A DNA stretch of 35,137 bases from Kribbella turkmenica. GTDB taxonomy: Bacteria; Actinomycetota; Actinomycetes; Propionibacteriales; Kribbellaceae. The notes below the pieces were generated by a model that saw nothing but the letters and a program-made list of their open reading frames with translations, was not told the DNA's origin and did no database searches. Where the stretch lies: assembly GCF_004348725.1 (NCBI RefSeq), contig NZ_SMKR01000068.1:1-35137 (forward strand), in the 5' to 3' direction. The position numbers were made by a program, and so were the translations under genes. Below are positions 23,770 to 30,693 of the stretch, piece by piece; position 1 is the stretch's first letter; each line of letters opens with the position of its first letter.

Positions 23770-23925
23770 ATGCTCATCCTCGGACTGATCCTGTTGGTCC
23801 TGGGTCTCGTGCTGAACATCTCGATCCTGTGGACGCTCGGCATCATCATCCTGATCGTCGGCGCCGTACTGTTCCTGCTCGGCTCCACCGGCCGCGCCGT
23901 CGGCGGACGACGGCACTGGTACTGA
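23770..23925 (+). CDS. Small membrane protein (DUF6131-like)
   Basis: This protein of 51 residues has two hydrophobic helices, LILGLILLVLGLVLNISILW and LGIIILIVGAVLFLLG, followed by a polar tail GRAVGGRRHWY. This is the layout of the DUF6131 small actinobacterial membrane proteins of unknown role. GAAGGAGG lies 6 nt before the ATG, a very strong site. A stable hairpin follows 17 nt after the stop, so it is monocistronic. The upstream sequence resembles a general-stress promoter, suggesting an envelope stress role, by inference. Confidence 0.85.
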   Translation: MLILGLILLVLGLVLNISILWTLGIIILIVGAVLFLLGSTGRAVGGRRHWY

Positions 23926-23941
23926 TCGCCGGACGACCTCG

Positions 23942-23970
23942 GAACCCCGCGGACGCTGTCCGCGGGGTTC
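23942..23970 (+). terminator. Terminator of the small membrane gene
   Basis: GAACCCCGCGGAC (23942-23954) and GTCCGCGGGGTTC (23958-23970) form a 13-bp perfect stem with a 3-nt loop, just after the gene's stop. Only short T runs follow. Confidence 0.8.
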
Positions 23971-23999
23971 TGTCCGTCCGCACCGCTACCGTGAGCCCA

Positions 24000-24311
24000 A
24001 TGAAGTACGTCGTGATGGTCTACGGGGCGGACGCCGCCCGCCGGTTGCCCGAGGTCAAGGCCGAGCTCGCCCCGACCGGCGAGCTGGTCAGTGCGGAGGA
24101 GCTCCGGCTCCCGAGCGAGGGCCGGATCGTCCGGATCCGGGACGGCGCGCAGATGGTCACCGCCGGCCCGTTCGTCCCGACCGACCACCAGGTGTCCGGC
24201 ATCGTCCTGATCGACGTCGACGACGACGCCCGCGCGGAAGCCGTGGCGGCGCGCATCTCCGCCGTGGTCGGCGACCGGGTCGAACTGCGCGGAACGCTGA
24301 TCAGCGCCTGA
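24000..24311 (+). CDS. Short YCII-related protein
   Basis: This 103-residue YCII-fold protein begins MKYVVMVYGADAARRLPEV, has the DGAQMVTAGPFVPTDHQVSGIVLI core and ends in a short strand. It lacks the full DGPF signature of the protein encoded 0.5 kb away. No Shine-Dalgarno precedes the ATG at 24000. Instead TACCGT (23987-23992) lies 7 nt before it, as in leaderless actinobacterial transcripts; a GTG at 23991 is possible. It sits 30 nt behind a terminator. Its role is unknown. Confidence 0.75.
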   Translation: MKYVVMVYGADAARRLPEVKAELAPTGELVSAEELRLPSEGRIVRIRDGAQMVTAGPFVPTDHQVSGIVLIDVDDDARAEAVAARISAVVGDRVELRGTLISA

Positions 24312-25148
24312 GGGAAAGCTCGGCGGTCGCTTCCCGGCGAACGCCGCGATCCCGTCGGCCAGCTCACCGGTCGCGATCGTCTCCTGGTACCACCGGAACG
24401 CGAGCGCGTCCGCGTCGGTGCCGCAGCAGCGCGTTCACCGACTCCTTGGCCGAGCGGATCGTCAGCTGCGAGCGCGACACCAGCGTCGCTGCGAAGGCCG
24501 CGACCGCGGCCTCCAGCCCGGCCGGCGCGACCACCCGGTCCACCAGGCCTTCGAGCTCGGCCTGGGTGGCGGCGAGCAGCTCACCGCTGAACAGCAGGTA
24601 GTTCGCCGTCGCCGGGCCGACCAGGTCGAGCAGCACCTTGATCGCGGCCGGCGGGTAGACGACTCCGATCGGGGCCGGCGTCACCCCGAACGTTGCGTCG
24701 TCCGCCGCGAACCGGAAGTCGCAGTTCACCGCGATCTCCAGACCGCCGCCGATGCATTGCCCGCGGACGACGGCGATCGTCGGCTTCGGGAACTCGCGCA
24801 ACTCGGCCTGCGCCGCAGGCTGGACGCCGGCAGCTCGGCCATCGGGTCGGCCGGGTCGGCGCCGGAGACGAGGTCCCCGATGTCCGCGCCGGCCGAGAAG
24901 CTCGGCCGGGCACCGGTCATCAGCAGCACCTTGACCGCGTCGTCCGCGGCCAGCTCCGCCAGCAACCCGGGCAGCACCTCCCACATCGACCGTGTCAGCG
25001 CGTTCCGCTTCTCGACCTTGTCGATCACCAGCCGGGCCACCGCCCCGCGCTCGACCCGGAAACTTAGCTCGTCCACGCCCGCAGTCAGCCAGTCGGCGGC
25101 CCCGTGCGCCGCCGACTGGATCACATCTACGCTGCCCGCTCGAACCAC
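24312..25148 (-). pseudogene. Enoyl-CoA hydratase/isomerase, broken by two frameshifts
   Basis: Fragments of one crotonase-family protein occur in successive minus-strand frames. The first (25148 down to about 24830) has ARLVIDKVEKRNALTRSMWEV and MTGARPSFSAGADIGDL, the oxyanion-hole loop. The second (about 24829 down to 24415) has LREFPKPTIAVVRGQCIGGG, NCDFRFAADDATFG and VYPPAAIKVLLDLVG. The third (from about 24412) has DADALAFRWYQE, then TIATGELADGIAAFAGKRPP. Near 24412 one surplus C explains the break. The other is near 24830. The third frame also lacks a stop at the expected place. True decay is likelier if confirmed; sequencing error is possible. The start lies 2 nt after the NTF2-like gene's stop. 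Confidence 0.75.
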
Positions 25149-25150
25149 AT

Positions 25151-25669
25151 CTAGGCGGCCCGCCTGACCCGCGACTTCGCCCTGGCCATCCGGAACAGGT
25201 ACGCCGGAGTCGGCGGCACCCAGCCGAGCTGCTTGGCCTGGCCGAGGTCGTCACGGTTGGCCCAGTGCTCGATCAGCCGGCCGTCCTGGAGGCGCAGCCA
25301 GTGCGACTGGGTGATGGCGAAGGTCTTCCCGGTCGGCGGGAACACCGTGTCCACCCCCTGGCTGTCGTAGACCGCGAACGGCGCGACGTGCCGGCCGCTC
25401 ATGGTCGAGTGGACGGCCACCAGGTTGCCGTCAGCAACGACGTGGTGGAACTCGTAGGCCAGCCCCTCGAACGCGGTCCGCAGCCACAGCGCGGTCGCGT
25501 AGAAGCCCGCGGGCCCGCCGACGCGGCACTCCGGCGGCTCGACGTCGCCCTCCCGGTTCACCGCGTCCGGGTGGATCAGCGCGTCGAAGTCGGCCCGGTC
25601 ACCGTCGGCCATGATCCGGATGCAGCGCACCGCCAGCTCGCTCGCCGACACGCCTGCCGTGGTGTTCAT
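25151..25669 (-). CDS. NTF2-like / SnoaL ester-cyclase-type protein
   Basis: This 172-residue protein has the NTF2/SnoaL fold. Its pieces are SASELAVRCIRIMADGDRADFDALIHPDAV as the first helix-turn, ALWLRTAFEGLAYEFHHVVADGNLVAVHSTMSGRH in the sheet, and LRLQDGRLIEHWANRDDLG, the ester-cyclase signature end. These often act on polyketide-like or small ring substrates, or bind ligands only. The ATG at 25669 follows AGGGGAGAG. It is divergent from a TetR gene, with a clean palindrome between, and probably co-transcribed with the broken enoyl-CoA hydratase. Confidence 0.82.
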   Translation of the reverse strand: MNTTAGVSASELAVRCIRIMADGDRADFDALIHPDAVNREGDVEPPECRVGGPAGFYATALWLRTAFEGLAYEFHHVVADGNLVAVHSTMSGRHVAPFAVYDSQGVDTVFPPTGKTFAITQSHWLRLQDGRLIEHWANRDDLGQAKQLGWVPPTPAYLFRMARAKSRVRRAA

Positions 25670-25685
25670 CTCTCCCCTAAAATTC

Positions 25686-25704
25686 GATACAGTCAATCTG
25701 TATC
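25686..25704. promoter_or_regulatory. TetR-type palindromic operator
   Basis: GATACAG (25686-25692) and CTGTATC (25698-25704) are perfect 7-nt inverted arms around TCAAT. The dyad lies in the 54 bp between the NTF2-like gene and the divergent TetR gene and overlaps any promoter there. The TetR product is its most likely ligand. Confidence 0.7.
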
Positions 25705-25723
25705 TAAAACCATGGGACCGGTG

Positions 25724-26383
25724 ATGGCAGAAGTCAAGAGGCAGTACGACGCGTCCGGCCGGCGCGCGCAGGCCCGCCGACGCCGGCGGGATGTGGTGGC
25801 CGCGGCCCGCGAACTGTTCGAGAGCGACGGCTTCCAGGCGACCACCATCACCGCGGTCGCCCGGCGCGCCGGCGTCTCGGCCGAGAGCATCTACAAGGGC
25901 TTCGGCACCAAGGCCGCGCTGGCCAAGGCGGTGTTCGACGTCGTCCTCGCCGGCGACGACGAGCCCGTCCCGATGGCCGAGCGCCCGGAAACCCGGGCGA
26001 TCCGGGCCGAGCCCGACGTCCGCCGGAAGATTGCGCTGTACGTCGACGGCCTCGTCCGCCGGCAGGAGCGGTCGGCGCGGGTCCAGATCATGATCCGCGA
26101 CGGCCGGCACCACGACGAGACCCTGCGGGAGACCTGGGAGACCCTGCTGACCGAGCGGCTGGCCGGGATGACGATGTTCGCCCGCCACCTGGTCGAGTCC
26201 GGGCAGTTGCGGGCGGAGATCACCGTCGAGGAGGCCGCCGACGTGCTCTGGACCTGCATCGCGGTCGAGCTGTACGAGCTGCTGGTCCTGCAGCGCGGCT
26301 GGTCGCTCGAGCGGTACGGCACCTGGCTCACGCGGACGATCAGTGACTCGCTGTGCTCAAACAACAGCACGAAATTGGCCTAA
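25724..26383 (+). CDS. TetR-family regulator
   Basis: This 219-residue TetR regulator has a basic N-terminus (RRAQARRRRRDVVAAARELF) and the HTH at about residues 35-65 (GFQATTITAVARRAGVSAES, then IYKGFGTKAALAKAVF). An all-helical ligand domain of an uncharacterised subgroup follows. The ATG at 25724 is favoured by GGGACCGG upstream; ATG 25712 would add four residues. The GATACAG/CTGTATC palindrome just upstream suggests self-repression and control of the divergent NTF2-like gene. The C-terminal NNSTKLA ends just before a hairpin-rich region. Confidence 0.88.
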   Translation: MAEVKRQYDASGRRAQARRRRRDVVAAARELFESDGFQATTITAVARRAGVSAESIYKGFGTKAALAKAVFDVVLAGDDEPVPMAERPETRAIRAEPDVRRKIALYVDGLVRRQERSARVQIMIRDGRHHDETLRETWETLLTERLAGMTMFARHLVESGQLRAEITVEEAADVLWTCIAVELYELLVLQRGWSLERYGTWLTRTISDSLCSNNSTKLA

Positions 26384-26403
26384 TCGTTTGATCTCGACTG
26401 GAT

Positions 26404-26457
26404 AACATCCGGATAGCGGGCGGATTACGTCCGCTTTCCCCTTCGGATGTTCGTAAT
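26404..26457 (+). ncRNA. Candidate structured RNA, nested stems with possible pseudoknot
   Basis: AACATCCG (26404-26411) pairs perfectly with CGGATGTT (26444-26451). Inside lies a GCGGA/TCCGC hairpin (26420-26424/26430-26434) whose TTACG loop is complementary to CGTAA at 26452-26456, just outside the outer stem, giving a possible pseudoknot. It follows the tetR stop by 20 nt and precedes the cell-wall gene by 94 nt. A tetR terminator is the plain alternative: a TTT tract follows the inner hairpin. Confidence 0.4.
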
Positions 26458-26551
26458 GCGTTAAGAGTGCGAGGCGATTGCGAACCTTTGCCGGATGTGT
26501 GTTTGACTCCTCCGGTCGATAACGGTTTGGTCTCGACAGATTGGATGGGCA

Positions 26552-27523
26552 GTGGCTGCAGGACGGCATAGACAGGCGCGGCACCGTCAACCGCGCCCGA
26601 AGGTGATCCAGCCCGGCATCGCGAAGGTGGCGATCCCCGGCGCGGCGGTGGCACTGGTGGCCACCGGCTCGGCAGCCGCACTTCCCGATCAAGAGGTCAA
26701 GCTCGACACCCCGATCGCCAGCTCGTCCCTGCAGCTGGCGCGCGAGGCGGCCATCAGCCGGGACGCTCTCCGTCCGCCGCTGAACCTCAGCACGCCGACC
26801 CCGAAGCCCAAGGCCGCGGCTCCGACGGCGAAGCACCTGAAGAAGCAGGCACCGATCCCGAAGCCCGCGGCCGCCAAGACCCGGGCCGCCGTCAAGGCCG
26901 CGACCCCGCCCAAGGTGGTCGGCTCGAAGTACACCACCACCGATCTGAACGTCTGGTCCGTGCCGGTCGTCGGCACCCTCCTGGACGTCGTCCCGAAGGG
27001 CACCAAGGTCTCCGTCACCGGCAAGGTCGACGGCATCTGGGCCGAGATCGTCCGCGACGGCAGGTCCCGGTGGGTCAAGGCGCGGTACCTCTCGGCCACC
27101 AAGCCGGTCGCGAAGACCGCCGCGAGCACCGCGGGCACCATCTCGCAGTCGGCCTGCAAGTCCGGTTCGGGCGTCGAGGACGGGCTGACCCAGGACGCGA
27201 TCCGGGTCCACCGGGCGGTCTGCGCGAAGTTCCCGGACATCACGTCGTACGGCGGACTGCGGGCGGGTGACTCCGGCTCCGAGCACTCCACCGGGCGCGC
27301 GCTCGACATCATGGTGACCGGGTCGCGCGGCGACGAGATCGCCGACTGGCTGAGGGCGAACTACAAGAAGCTCGGGATCAGCGAGCTGATCTGGGAGCAG
27401 AAGATCTGGACCGTCCAGCGCGGCTCCGAGGGCTGGCGCGGGATGGAGGATCGCGGCGGCGCGACCGCCAACCACATGGACCACGTGCACGTGTCGGTCT
27501 ACGGCAACGAAGGCACTGTCTAG
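26552..27523 (+). CDS. Secreted SH3 / M15-like cell-wall protein
   Basis: This 323-residue exported protein starts with an unusually long basic N-region (HRQARHRQPRPK) before the hydrophobic VAIPGAAVALVATGSAAA, with likely cleavage near residue 44. A Pro/Lys/Ala-rich linker (about 75-125) precedes a bacterial SH3 domain (about 128-182, ending WVKARYLSAT). The C-terminal domain (about 195-320) has EHSTGRALDIM and HMDHVHVSVYG, the H-x6-D and H-x-H zinc ligands of the M15/VanY peptidase fold (ARB_07466-like). It probably binds and perhaps trims peptidoglycan. GTG at 26552 follows GGATGGG. An unexplained structured stretch lies upstream. Confidence 0.8.
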   Translation: MAAGRHRQARHRQPRPKVIQPGIAKVAIPGAAVALVATGSAAALPDQEVKLDTPIASSSLQLAREAAISRDALRPPLNLSTPTPKPKAAAPTAKHLKKQAPIPKPAAAKTRAAVKAATPPKVVGSKYTTTDLNVWSVPVVGTLLDVVPKGTKVSVTGKVDGIWAEIVRDGRSRWVKARYLSATKPVAKTAASTAGTISQSACKSGSGVEDGLTQDAIRVHRAVCAKFPDITSYGGLRAGDSGSEHSTGRALDIMVTGSRGDEIADWLRANYKKLGISELIWEQKIWTVQRGSEGWRGMEDRGGATANHMDHVHVSVYGNEGTV

Positions 27524-27561
27524 GTCCTGCCTGATCGTCGGCCCTCCCGCTGACGCCCCGA

Positions 27562-27599
27562 GCGACCCCGTACCTCCGGAACCTGAGGGACGGGGTCGC
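27562..27599. terminator. Bidirectional terminator between convergent genes
   Basis: GCGACCCCGT (27562-27571) and ACGGGGTCGC (27590-27599) form a perfect 10-bp stem. An inner CCTC/GAGG pairing extends it. It sits between convergent stops at 27523 and 27607, serving both. Confidence 0.8.
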
Positions 27600-27606
27600 C
27601 GGCGGT

Positions 27607-28875
27607 TCACGGCCTGATGTTGGCGTTCAGGTGGAAGACGTTCGCCGGGTCGTAGGCCCGCTTCACCTCGCGCAGCCGGCACAGGTCGGCCGGCGCGTAC
27701 GCCGTGTCGGCGCGGTCCGGGTCACCGAGGAAGTTCACGAACGTCCGGCCGGAGTTCGGCAGGTGCGGCATCTCCCGGTCGACGATCAGCGAGTACGACG
27801 CCCCGCGGTGACCGACCGGACCGGCGCCGGGACCCGGGTTGGCCATCGCGCCGCCCCAGTGCCGGATCTCCACTGTCGGGGCGCTCTCGTCGGTGGTCAG
27901 TGCCTCGATCAGGGTGTCGGGCAGGTCGTCGAGGAAGTCCAGGTGCCGGGCCGGCGTCCCGCCCATCGCGGCGTCGGCGTACTCGATCGTCGCGAGCTCA
28001 CCGGCCAGCCGGGGTCCGGCGACCTCGAGCAGCGGCTTCAGCAGGTGCTCGGCCACCTCGGCGTCGCCGGCGTGCATGACCTTGATCGCGACCGCGGGCC
28101 GGCCGTCGGCGAGTTTGGTGAGGACGACGGCGGTGCTCAGCTCGTTCGGGATCGTGGCGGTCCACTCGCGGTAGCGGCGGAGGATGCCGGCCGCCCGGTC
28201 GATGCCGTGGTACACGATGCCGGCGTGCACCTGGCGGACCGGGTACAGCCGGAACTCGAGTGAGGTGACCACGCCGAAGTTGCCCGTCCCGCCGCGGAGC
28301 GCCCAGAACAGGTCCGGATGCTGCTCGACGGTCGCGGTGACGAACCGGCCGTCGGCCGTGACGACCTCGGCGCGGATCACGCTGTCGGCCGCGAACCCGT
28401 ACCGCCGGGCGAGCCAGCCGACCCCACCGCCGAGCGTGTAGCCGGTGACGCCGACGTCGCGGTGCGACCCCGACAGCGGTGCCAGGCCGAACTGCCGGGC
28501 CGCGTCGAGCACCGCGCCCCAGCGGGCGCCCGGGCCGACCTTGGCGATCCGGCGTTCCGGGTCGATCAGGACCGAGGCCATCGGCGTGGTCTTCAGGAGG
28601 ATGCCGCCGTCGGCCGGGACCCGGGTGCCGTGACCGGTCGCCTGGACAGCGATCGGGAGCCCGTACGCCCGGGCGGTCCGGACGGCGGCCTGCACGTCGG
28701 TCCGCACCGACGCCTCGGCCACGACCAGCGGTCGCGCGTCCACTGTCGGGATCACGGACTTGCGCTGTACGTCGTACTCCGGGTCGCCCGGCCGCCGGAC
28801 CGCACCGTTGAACCCGGCACCCAGCAGGCCCGCCACCACGTCACTCGCGACCGGTGCCACCGTCTGCGTCGTCAC
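27607..28875 (-). CDS. FAD-linked oxidase, BBE type
   Basis: This 422-residue flavoprotein has a PCMH-type FAD-binding domain (about 45-220: VQATGHGTRVPADGG with the flavin-linking H82, GVTGYTLGGGVGWLARRYG, LFWALRGGTGNFGVVTS). The C-terminal berberine-bridge element is KRAYDPANVFHLNANIRP. The second flavin link, usually Cys in a G-x-C-P-x-V-G loop, is absent (SGSHRDVGVTG), so a single covalent bond is expected. Members oxidise sugars or secondary metabolites; the substrate is unknown. It is probably cytoplasmic, as no signal peptide is seen. The GTG at 28875 follows GGGAGTGGTGAG. Confidence 0.87.
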   Translation of the reverse strand: MTTQTVAPVASDVVAGLLGAGFNGAVRRPGDPEYDVQRKSVIPTVDARPLVVAEASVRTDVQAAVRTARAYGLPIAVQATGHGTRVPADGGILLKTTPMASVLIDPERRIAKVGPGARWGAVLDAARQFGLAPLSGSHRDVGVTGYTLGGGVGWLARRYGFAADSVIRAEVVTADGRFVTATVEQHPDLFWALRGGTGNFGVVTSLEFRLYPVRQVHAGIVYHGIDRAAGILRRYREWTATIPNELSTAVVLTKLADGRPAVAIKVMHAGDAEVAEHLLKPLLEVAGPRLAGELATIEYADAAMGGTPARHLDFLDDLPDTLIEALTTDESAPTVEIRHWGGAMANPGPGAGPVGHRGASYSLIVDREMPHLPNSGRTFVNFLGDPDRADTAYAPADLCRLREVKRAYDPANVFHLNANIRP

Positions 28876-28960
28876 TGCTCACCACTCCCTTGGTCTCCGC
28901 TTCTACCGGTACGTCGAGCGAGCACGGCCGTTCTTGACACTCCCGCCAAACTTTTTCTGC

Positions 28961-29776
28961 ATGAGCCCCACCCACGCGGTCACCGTCGACGGCCAAATCC
29001 TGACGAAGCGATACGTCACCTGGTTCCGAGACGAGCCCGCCCGCGAGTGGGCGGCCCTGCACCTGGTCTCCCGGCACGCGCCCGATCTCGTCCCCGTCCC
29101 GCTCGACCGGACCTGGGCCGACGGCGGCGTGTCGACGACGGGCATCGCTCGCCCAGCTGTTTCGATGACGGTCGTTCCGGGTGTTCCACTCAGCGGGTCG
29201 CTCTCTGCACCGCAGCTCGACGCCTTGGCCGATGCGCTCGAGGCTCTCTGGTCGATCCCGCCCGACGGCCTCCTCCCGATCGACCTGCCGGCTCTCGTCG
29301 ATCGCGTCCACGTCGGCCTCAGCACGCTGCGGCGGGTGCCGGGTGTGATCGGGACGGCCGCCCGGGAGTGGCTGGAGACGGGGTACCAGCTGACCGACGT
29401 ACCGGATCCGGTGGTAGCTCACGGGGATCCGAACCTGGAGAACTATCTCTGGGACGGCGGCCGGGTTCGCATCGTCGACTTCGAGGACGCCGGTCGCGGC
29501 GACCTGGCGGTCGAGCTGGCGAACCTGGTCGAGCACTTGTCCGGACGCAGTACCGACTGGAGCGGGTTCACCGACCGGTTCGCGGTCGATCCGGACCGGT
29601 TCCACACCGCGCGGTGCCTGTGGGCAGGGTTCTGGCTCACGCTGGTCGGTCCGGGCGGGCCGAGTGCCGCGCGGAACCCTCCCGGCACCGCGGAAGCCCA
29701 GGCCGGGAGGGTCTTGACGCTGCTCAGGCCGGGATCGGCAGCTGCTCCAGGCGGTCGACGTCCGCGAGGATGTTGA
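28961..29776 (+). CDS. Aminoglycoside phosphotransferase-like kinase (APH family)
   Basis: This 271-residue APH/choline-kinase-fold enzyme has the catalytic loop VVAHGDPNLENYLWD (D156, N158... in the HGDPNLEN motif) and metal-binding IVDFEDAGRGD (D173). A small N-lobe has the strand TKRYVTWF and a partner Glu in PAREWAALHLV. The substrate is unknown; resistance should not be assumed. There is no Shine-Dalgarno before the ATG at 28961, but TTGACA lies at 28934-28939, so a leaderless or very short leader is possible. The C-terminal tail (GSAAAPGG..) runs 53 nt over the 3' end of the convergent sigma gene, perhaps from a lost stop codon. Confidence 0.8.
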   Translation: MSPTHAVTVDGQILTKRYVTWFRDEPAREWAALHLVSRHAPDLVPVPLDRTWADGGVSTTGIARPAVSMTVVPGVPLSGSLSAPQLDALADALEALWSIPPDGLLPIDLPALVDRVHVGLSTLRRVPGVIGTAAREWLETGYQLTDVPDPVVAHGDPNLENYLWDGGRVRIVDFEDAGRGDLAVELANLVEHLSGRSTDWSGFTDRFAVDPDRFHTARCLWAGFWLTLVGPGGPSAARNPPGTAEAQAGRVLTLLRPGSAAAPGGRRPRGC

Positions 29777-30602
29777 TCTCGGTGATCTTGCCGTCGACAA
29801 CCGTCAGGTCCATGACCCCCATCAGGCGGCCGTTGACGACAGTGGCCGTGCCGGGCAGGCCGTTGACCAGGGCAAGCTCGGTGTACGGCGACATCCGGCG
29901 GAACATCATCGCCTGCTCGACCACCGCCCGTGCACCGCGGATCACCTTCGACACCGCCGGACCGGCGAGCTCCACGGTTGCCGCACCCGCGTCGGCCCGA
30001 AGGACGACGTCCGGAGCGAGCAACTCGAGCAGCGCCTCGAAGTCACCACCGCGGGACGCGGCCAGGAACGCGTTGACGACCTCCCGCTGACGCCCCGGAT
30101 CCCCGTCACCGGCCGGACGGCCCTGCACCCGCCGCCGCGCCCGGCTGGCCAGCTGCCGGGTCGCGGCCGGCGACTTGTTCACGATCGACGCGATCTCGTC
30201 GAAGCTCACCCCGAACATGTCGTGCAGCACGAACGCCAGTCGCTCCGCGGGGGCCAGCGTTTCCAGGACGACGAGCAGCGCGAGCCCGATCGCGTCCACC
30301 TGGACCGCCTGCTCCTCCGGCCCCGGTCCGCTGTCCTCGCGGGTCACGATCGGGTCAGGTACGAACTGCTCACGACGCGACTTGCGGCTGCGCAGCGTGT
30401 CCAGGCAGACCCGCGACACGACCGTGGTCAACCAGCCGCCGAGATTGCCGACGTCGCTGGTGTCCGACCGGCTCAGCCGCAGCCACGCCTCCTGCACCGC
30501 GTCCTCGGCCTCCGCGAGCGACCCGAGCATCCGGTACGCCACTGCCCGTAGGTGTCCACGGTGCTTCTCGAACTGCCGCGCTAGCTGGTCGTGCTCGTCC
30601 AC
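29724..30602 (-). CDS. ECF41-type RNA polymerase sigma factor with SnoaL-like tail
   Basis: This 292-residue protein has sigma region 2 (HRGHLRAVAYRMLGSLAEAE, then DAVQEAWLR) and region 4 (ERLAFVLHDMFGVSFDEIAS, then IVNKSPAATRQLASRAR). A C-terminal SnoaL/NTF2-like domain follows (about 175-290) with VVNAFLAASRGGDFEALLELLAPDVV and DGKITEINILADVDRL. This is the ECF41 design, where the tail replaces an anti-sigma factor. The usual ECF41 neighbours (carboxymuconolactone decarboxylase or oxidoreductase) are not adjacent. The start is GTG 30602. An ECF41-like promoter lies upstream, implying autoregulation. Confidence 0.9.
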   Translation of the reverse strand: MDEHDQLARQFEKHRGHLRAVAYRMLGSLAEAEDAVQEAWLRLSRSDTSDVGNLGGWLTTVVSRVCLDTLRSRKSRREQFVPDPIVTREDSGPGPEEQAVQVDAIGLALLVVLETLAPAERLAFVLHDMFGVSFDEIASIVNKSPAATRQLASRARRRVQGRPAGDGDPGRQREVVNAFLAASRGGDFEALLELLAPDVVLRADAGAATVELAGPAVSKVIRGARAVVEQAMMFRRMSPYTELALVNGLPGTATVVNGRLMGVMDLTVVDGKITEINILADVDRLEQLPIPA

Positions 30603-30638
30603 TGGTCACAGTCTCCCGTCGTGCGCCGTCATCTCCCT

Positions 30639-30665
30639 GACGGACGGCGGCACCATGATGTGACA
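30639..30665 (-). promoter_or_regulatory. ECF41-type promoter of the sigma gene
   Basis: On the minus strand TGTCACA (30659-30665), a 16-bp spacer and CGTC (30639-30642) match the ECF41 promoter signature I recall (TGTCACA...CGTC). It lies 37 bp upstream of the sigma factor's GTG, so the sigma factor probably transcribes its own gene. Confidence 0.65.
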
Positions 30666-30693
30666 GCGGGAGGCCGTGCCCCATGATGGGGGC

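Noticed and set aside
25121..25155. Direct repeat of TAGATGTG near the NTF2-like stop and the start of the broken hydratase.
   Set aside because: The 8-bp repeat 21 nt apart is short and falls in a coding boundary; chance is the simplest explanation.
26384..26551. A c-di-AMP (ydaO-type) riboswitch before the cell-wall protein.
   Set aside because: The conserved ydaO segments are not present and the space is too short; only an unassigned nested stem is seen.
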